DNA of 42,628 nucleotides from Nanobdellota archaeon. GTDB taxonomy: Archaea; Nanobdellota; Nanobdellia; Parvarchaeales; Parvarchaeaceae. The DNA lies in the NCBI GenBank assembly GCA_021851145.1, contig JAJZJK010000004.1, positions 1 through 42,628 on the forward strand, written 5' to 3'. Every line of letters starts with the position of its first letter. The stretch's first letter is position 1. A program made the position numbers and the translations under genes. Positions 39,781-42,628 of the stretch are shown here, piece by piece. The notes beneath the pieces were generated by a model that was not told the origin of the DNA, made no database searches, and saw nothing but the letters and a program-made list of their open reading frames with translations.

Positions 39781-40107
39781 AGTTTAATATTCTGCTACCC
39801 CTATTTCTATAATGCAAAAACGATTTAAGCGGATAATCTAACTGATTAAACTTATCTATGTAGGTGATGAAAAGCAGCACTGCCAGTGAAAAGACACACG
39901 TAAGAGCCAATCCTTTAATTCTCTCTTTTATCTTTATTTCATTTATATTGTATAATTTAGTATTTTGTGTCTTTCGTCGATAACGCTAACAAAGAACCAA
40001 GAAGGTTGCTATCAAATTCTTCTTCGAACAACCTACTAGGCTTTTCCATTACCATACTTATATGATATAAAAATATGTTATTTATTATTTTAATTACAAA
40101 AAATTAA

Positions 40108-40629
40108 ATGAACAAGAAGAATATTCATTACAAAGTGAGACTTAGACCTATAAATCTTAAAAGAGACATGTCTAAAATGCTTAAATGGTACAGCAACAAG
40201 GAAGTCCTTTATTACTCTGAGGGACATACTACTCCTTACAATGAAAAGATTATAATAAAAATGTATAATTCAATAACAAAAGACGGCCATCAAAAGGTTA
40301 TAAAAAGAATGCATGATTCTATAACAGAAAATGGACACATGTATATAATAGAGATATTATCAAATAAGAGATGGCTTTCTGTAGGAGATGCAAGCTTCAC
40401 GAGAACAAGTACGCCCATAACAATAGGAATCCCTGAGTATTGGGGCAAAGGAATTGGATCTCAGGCATTAGGACTTTTAATAAAGAAGGCCAAACGCTAT
40501 CAATGGAAGGAACTTAAGATTTCTGGTATAGCTAATTATAATAAAAGAAGCATTAGAATGTATAAAAATGCCGGTTTTAAGGTAACAAATAAGAACAAAA
40601 AGGAAGTTAAACTGATTTTAAGGCTATGA
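40108..40629 (+). CDS. GNAT acetyltransferase, RimJ/RimL-like
   Basis: GIPEYWGKGIGSQALGLLIKKA, IANYNKRSIRMYKNAGFKV. Confidence 0.92.
   Translation: MNKKNIHYKVRLRPINLKRDMSKMLKWYSNKEVLYYSEGHTTPYNEKIIIKMYNSITKDGHQKVIKRMHDSITENGHMYIIEILSNKRWLSVGDASFTRTSTPITIGIPEYWGKGIGSQALGLLIKKAKRYQWKELKISGIANYNKRSIRMYKNAGFKVTNKNKKEVKLILRL
40249..40344 (+). repeat. Two-copy in-frame 48-bp tandem duplication within the GNAT gene
   Basis: IIIKMYNSITKDGHQK followed by VIKRMHDSITENGHMY, encoded at 40249-40296 and 40297-40344. Confidence 0.8.
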
Positions 40630-40655
40630 TCTAAAATTTCTATTCATAATGACAA

Positions 40656-41519
40656 TTAACTATTATTTGTATTTTTAGGAAAAACCGTAAGCTTATTCTC
40701 TCTTAATTGTATTTCCCTTGTGTCCCTCTGAAGATCTGAAGCAAATTTTCTTGCTATTCTTTTGGCATCACTGGCCTTTAATCCAGGAATTTTTACTGGA
40801 ACTCCTTCTTCAAGCACATATCTTTCATAAAGCGTGCCTAAACCTTTGTAACCGTTCATAATTAATATCAAACTGAACATTGGCATGTGTTTATTTGATG
40901 GCTTCTTTATTGTCTTTTCATCGAAATTTATAAGATTTACCCCAAAATCGCCCTTAGAATTGGAGATAAATTCTGTAATTTTTTTATTAATAATTTTGTA
41001 TGAGCCAGCATATTTTGGCTTTTCTTCCTTCAAAAGTATAAGATCTACATCATCTTTCTCAGAAGGGTACCCATTAACATCAAAATAAGATCCACGGCCT
41101 ATAACAGCATCCACCATTCCCTTTTTATGCATAATTGCAAGAGATGAAGAAAAAATGCTAAGTATCTTACTCAAGTTAGACTTTCTTTTTAATGCGACAG
41201 ATTTTTCCGATTGAAATCTTTTCTCGGCTGCGTTTATTTCATTTTGTTTACATACAATAGCTATGTCAACTTTTAAACAGTCATATATCCATTGTTCATA
41301 TGGTCTTGGATGTGTAGTAATTATCACAGTTTTATTGTGCTTGAATTTAACGTCTCTTTTTCCTCTAAAAATAGCTTTCATGGATAATGGATAGCGTTTT
41401 CTTAAAGCAGAAGAAAGCCATACCTCATCTTTTCTGTGATGCATCCATTTTGCATCTCTTTCGGATGGGGCTACACTTAACTTATCTGCTATCCAACTTA
41501 CTCCCTTGTAAACTTTCAT
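40656..41519 (-). CDS. Pol-beta-type nucleotidyltransferase-like protein
   Basis: GRGSYFDVNGYPSEKDDVDLILL fits the GS-x(n)-DxD pattern; later strand DFGVNLINFD. Confidence 0.55.
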   Translation of the reverse strand: MKVYKGVSWIADKLSVAPSERDAKWMHHRKDEVWLSSALRKRYPLSMKAIFRGKRDVKFKHNKTVIITTHPRPYEQWIYDCLKVDIAIVCKQNEINAAEKRFQSEKSVALKRKSNLSKILSIFSSSLAIMHKKGMVDAVIGRGSYFDVNGYPSEKDDVDLILLKEEKPKYAGSYKIINKKITEFISNSKGDFGVNLINFDEKTIKKPSNKHMPMFSLILIMNGYKGLGTLYERYVLEEGVPVKIPGLKASDAKRIARKFASDLQRDTREIQLRENKLTVFPKNTNNS

Positions 41520-41521
41520 AT

Positions 41522-42166
41522 TTAGCTAGTGATTTTTACTTTTGCTTCTTTTTCTCCCCTAGAAACATAAAAATATCGTTTGAACTTATTCTCTATATAC
41601 TCAAATCTTTCTTCGTTAAAATTGAACTGCCTTTCTTTAGAAATGGCCATTTTATTTATAAGATTATAAAATTCATCACCATTAAAAGGTTTCATGCCCA
41701 GCTCCTTACATAGCTTAATTATACAATTACGCTCTTCTGTAAGTTTACCCTTATCTTTCATTTGCTTCTCGGCTTTAAAGTAAGTTACCATTCCAGTATC
41801 TACAAGCGTAAATTTTACTCCTTTATATCTAAATTTATAGAGATCATCGGCACTTATTACCCCAGATATCCAACCAAGTAGTCTCAGCATTTCTATGGCA
41901 TCCGAAAGATTCTTATTAGGTATTGGAATGGTTATTTCCTTCCTGTTTAGAAAAGCTTCATTTTGCCTATATTTCAATACTAATTCTGATTTGCCATTTG
42001 TAACCCTTACACGAAAATCAGGTGAATCGCGTCTATTCGTATAAAAAAATGAAAATATCGTTGTCCTTCCCAAAAATTTTGCATTTGATTTTCTAAATTT
42101 TTTGATAATTTCGTTAATACTAGCAATTAACTCACCGCTTACTTCTAGGTTAGATGTAACAAACAT
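41522..42166 (-). CDS. CYTH-like domain protein (class IV cyclase/triphosphatase superfamily)
   Basis: FRVRVTNGKSELVLKYRQ...RKEITIPI, DAIEMLRLLG, FTLVDTGMVTYFKAEK; N-terminal ExExK appears degenerate (LEVSGE). Confidence 0.6.
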   Translation of the reverse strand: MFVTSNLEVSGELIASINEIIKKFRKSNAKFLGRTTIFSFFYTNRRDSPDFRVRVTNGKSELVLKYRQNEAFLNRKEITIPIPNKNLSDAIEMLRLLGWISGVISADDLYKFRYKGVKFTLVDTGMVTYFKAEKQMKDKGKLTEERNCIIKLCKELGMKPFNGDEFYNLINKMAISKERQFNFNEERFEYIENKFKRYFYVSRGEKEAKVKITS

Positions 42167-42391
42167 AATATTATTTGTTAGTTTAGACTTATAATTTTAT
42201 TGCTCTATGAAACCTTCTTTTTATTGTGAATGGCACTTAAAAATCATTTATATTTTAATTAAAGGTTAAAAACAAGGACATTCTTAAAATTCCCTGAAAA
42301 TTAAATAATAAAGGATTATCATAAATACTCCTGCAAAAGATATAAAGTCGACTGTTTTGTATTAATTTAATAATAAGAGCTAACTCTTGTT

Positions 42392-42628
42392 TTATTTTAG
42401 TATCAACTTTCTTCCAAATATATAGACTATTAATGCGGCTGCCATTGAAACTGCAAATGCATAAATGTATGAATAGAACGGGCTGAAGAAATACAGAATG
42501 CCCATCAACAGATTGCCGGTAAACAACCCTATACTTCTTGAAGATGAGAGGTAGCCGAAACTTTTTGCACTTTTTTCCTTTGTGGAAGTAAATGATATTA
42601 TAGTCGGTTCAAAAGTTTCTATTGCCCC
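42392..42628 (-). CDS. MFS-type transporter, C-terminal fragment truncated by the window edge
   Basis: 79 codons open to the window end: ...TSTKEKSAKSFGYLSSSRSIGLFTGNLLMGILYFFSPFYSYIYAFAVSMAAALIVYIFGRKLILK*. Confidence 0.75.
   Translation of the reverse strand, partial: GAIETFEPTIISFTSTKEKSAKSFGYLSSSRSIGLFTGNLLMGILYFFSPFYSYIYAFAVSMAAALIVYIFGRKLILK

Noticed and set aside
39686-39910. 74-aa minus-strand ORF containing GPKGFEPPTIRLEVCRSVQVELRAL
   Set aside because: The C-terminal half is the antisense of tRNA-Arg(TCT), a common spurious translation; not called as a CDS.
1-42628. CRISPR arrays, toxin-antitoxin modules, phage or transposase genes
   Set aside because: No regularly spaced direct repeats and no translated product with Cas, integrase/transposase or phage structural signatures was recognised by eye.

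Overview
The window is AT-rich and gene-dense, and comes from an archaeon. Gene content (fibrillarin/Nop5, archaeal-type PGM, PsmA, SBDS, Rrp4/41/42, FAU-1, RpoK, SRP54) and compact genes suggest a small-genome, DPANN/Parvarchaeum-like lineage; that placement is inference. Main blocks: (i) exonuclease III, KaiC-like ATPase, PolX and apgM; (ii) fibrillarin plus an unusually short Nop5; (iii) a tandem PrkA-like kinase pair with DUF444 and SpoVR; (iv) hisS, a small surface-protein candidate and a 696-aa repeat protein with no family I recognise; (v) an ABC-2 exporter, tRNA-Asp, an exported protein and a glycosyltransferase; (vi) a SecB-like/GrpE/DnaK/DnaJ cluster divergent from a small protein plus HtpX; (vii) tRNA-Arg(GCG) and an apparent tRNA-Pro(AGG); (viii) a GAPN-like aldehyde dehydrogenase; (ix) an archaeal exosome/proteasome superoperon containing FAU-1 and running into rpoK and srp54; (x) NUDIX, tRNA-Arg(TCT), GNAT and a CYTH-like + pol-beta-type nucleotidyltransferase-like pair. 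There is no CRISPR array, rRNA or transposase that I can support. The leads I rate highest are the CYTH/NTase pair, the repeat protein and its small domain-sharing relative, the PrkA/DUF444/SpoVR operon, the truncated Nop5, the A34 tRNA-Pro and FAU-1 inside the exosome operon. All family calls come from reading the translations; no database search was run.
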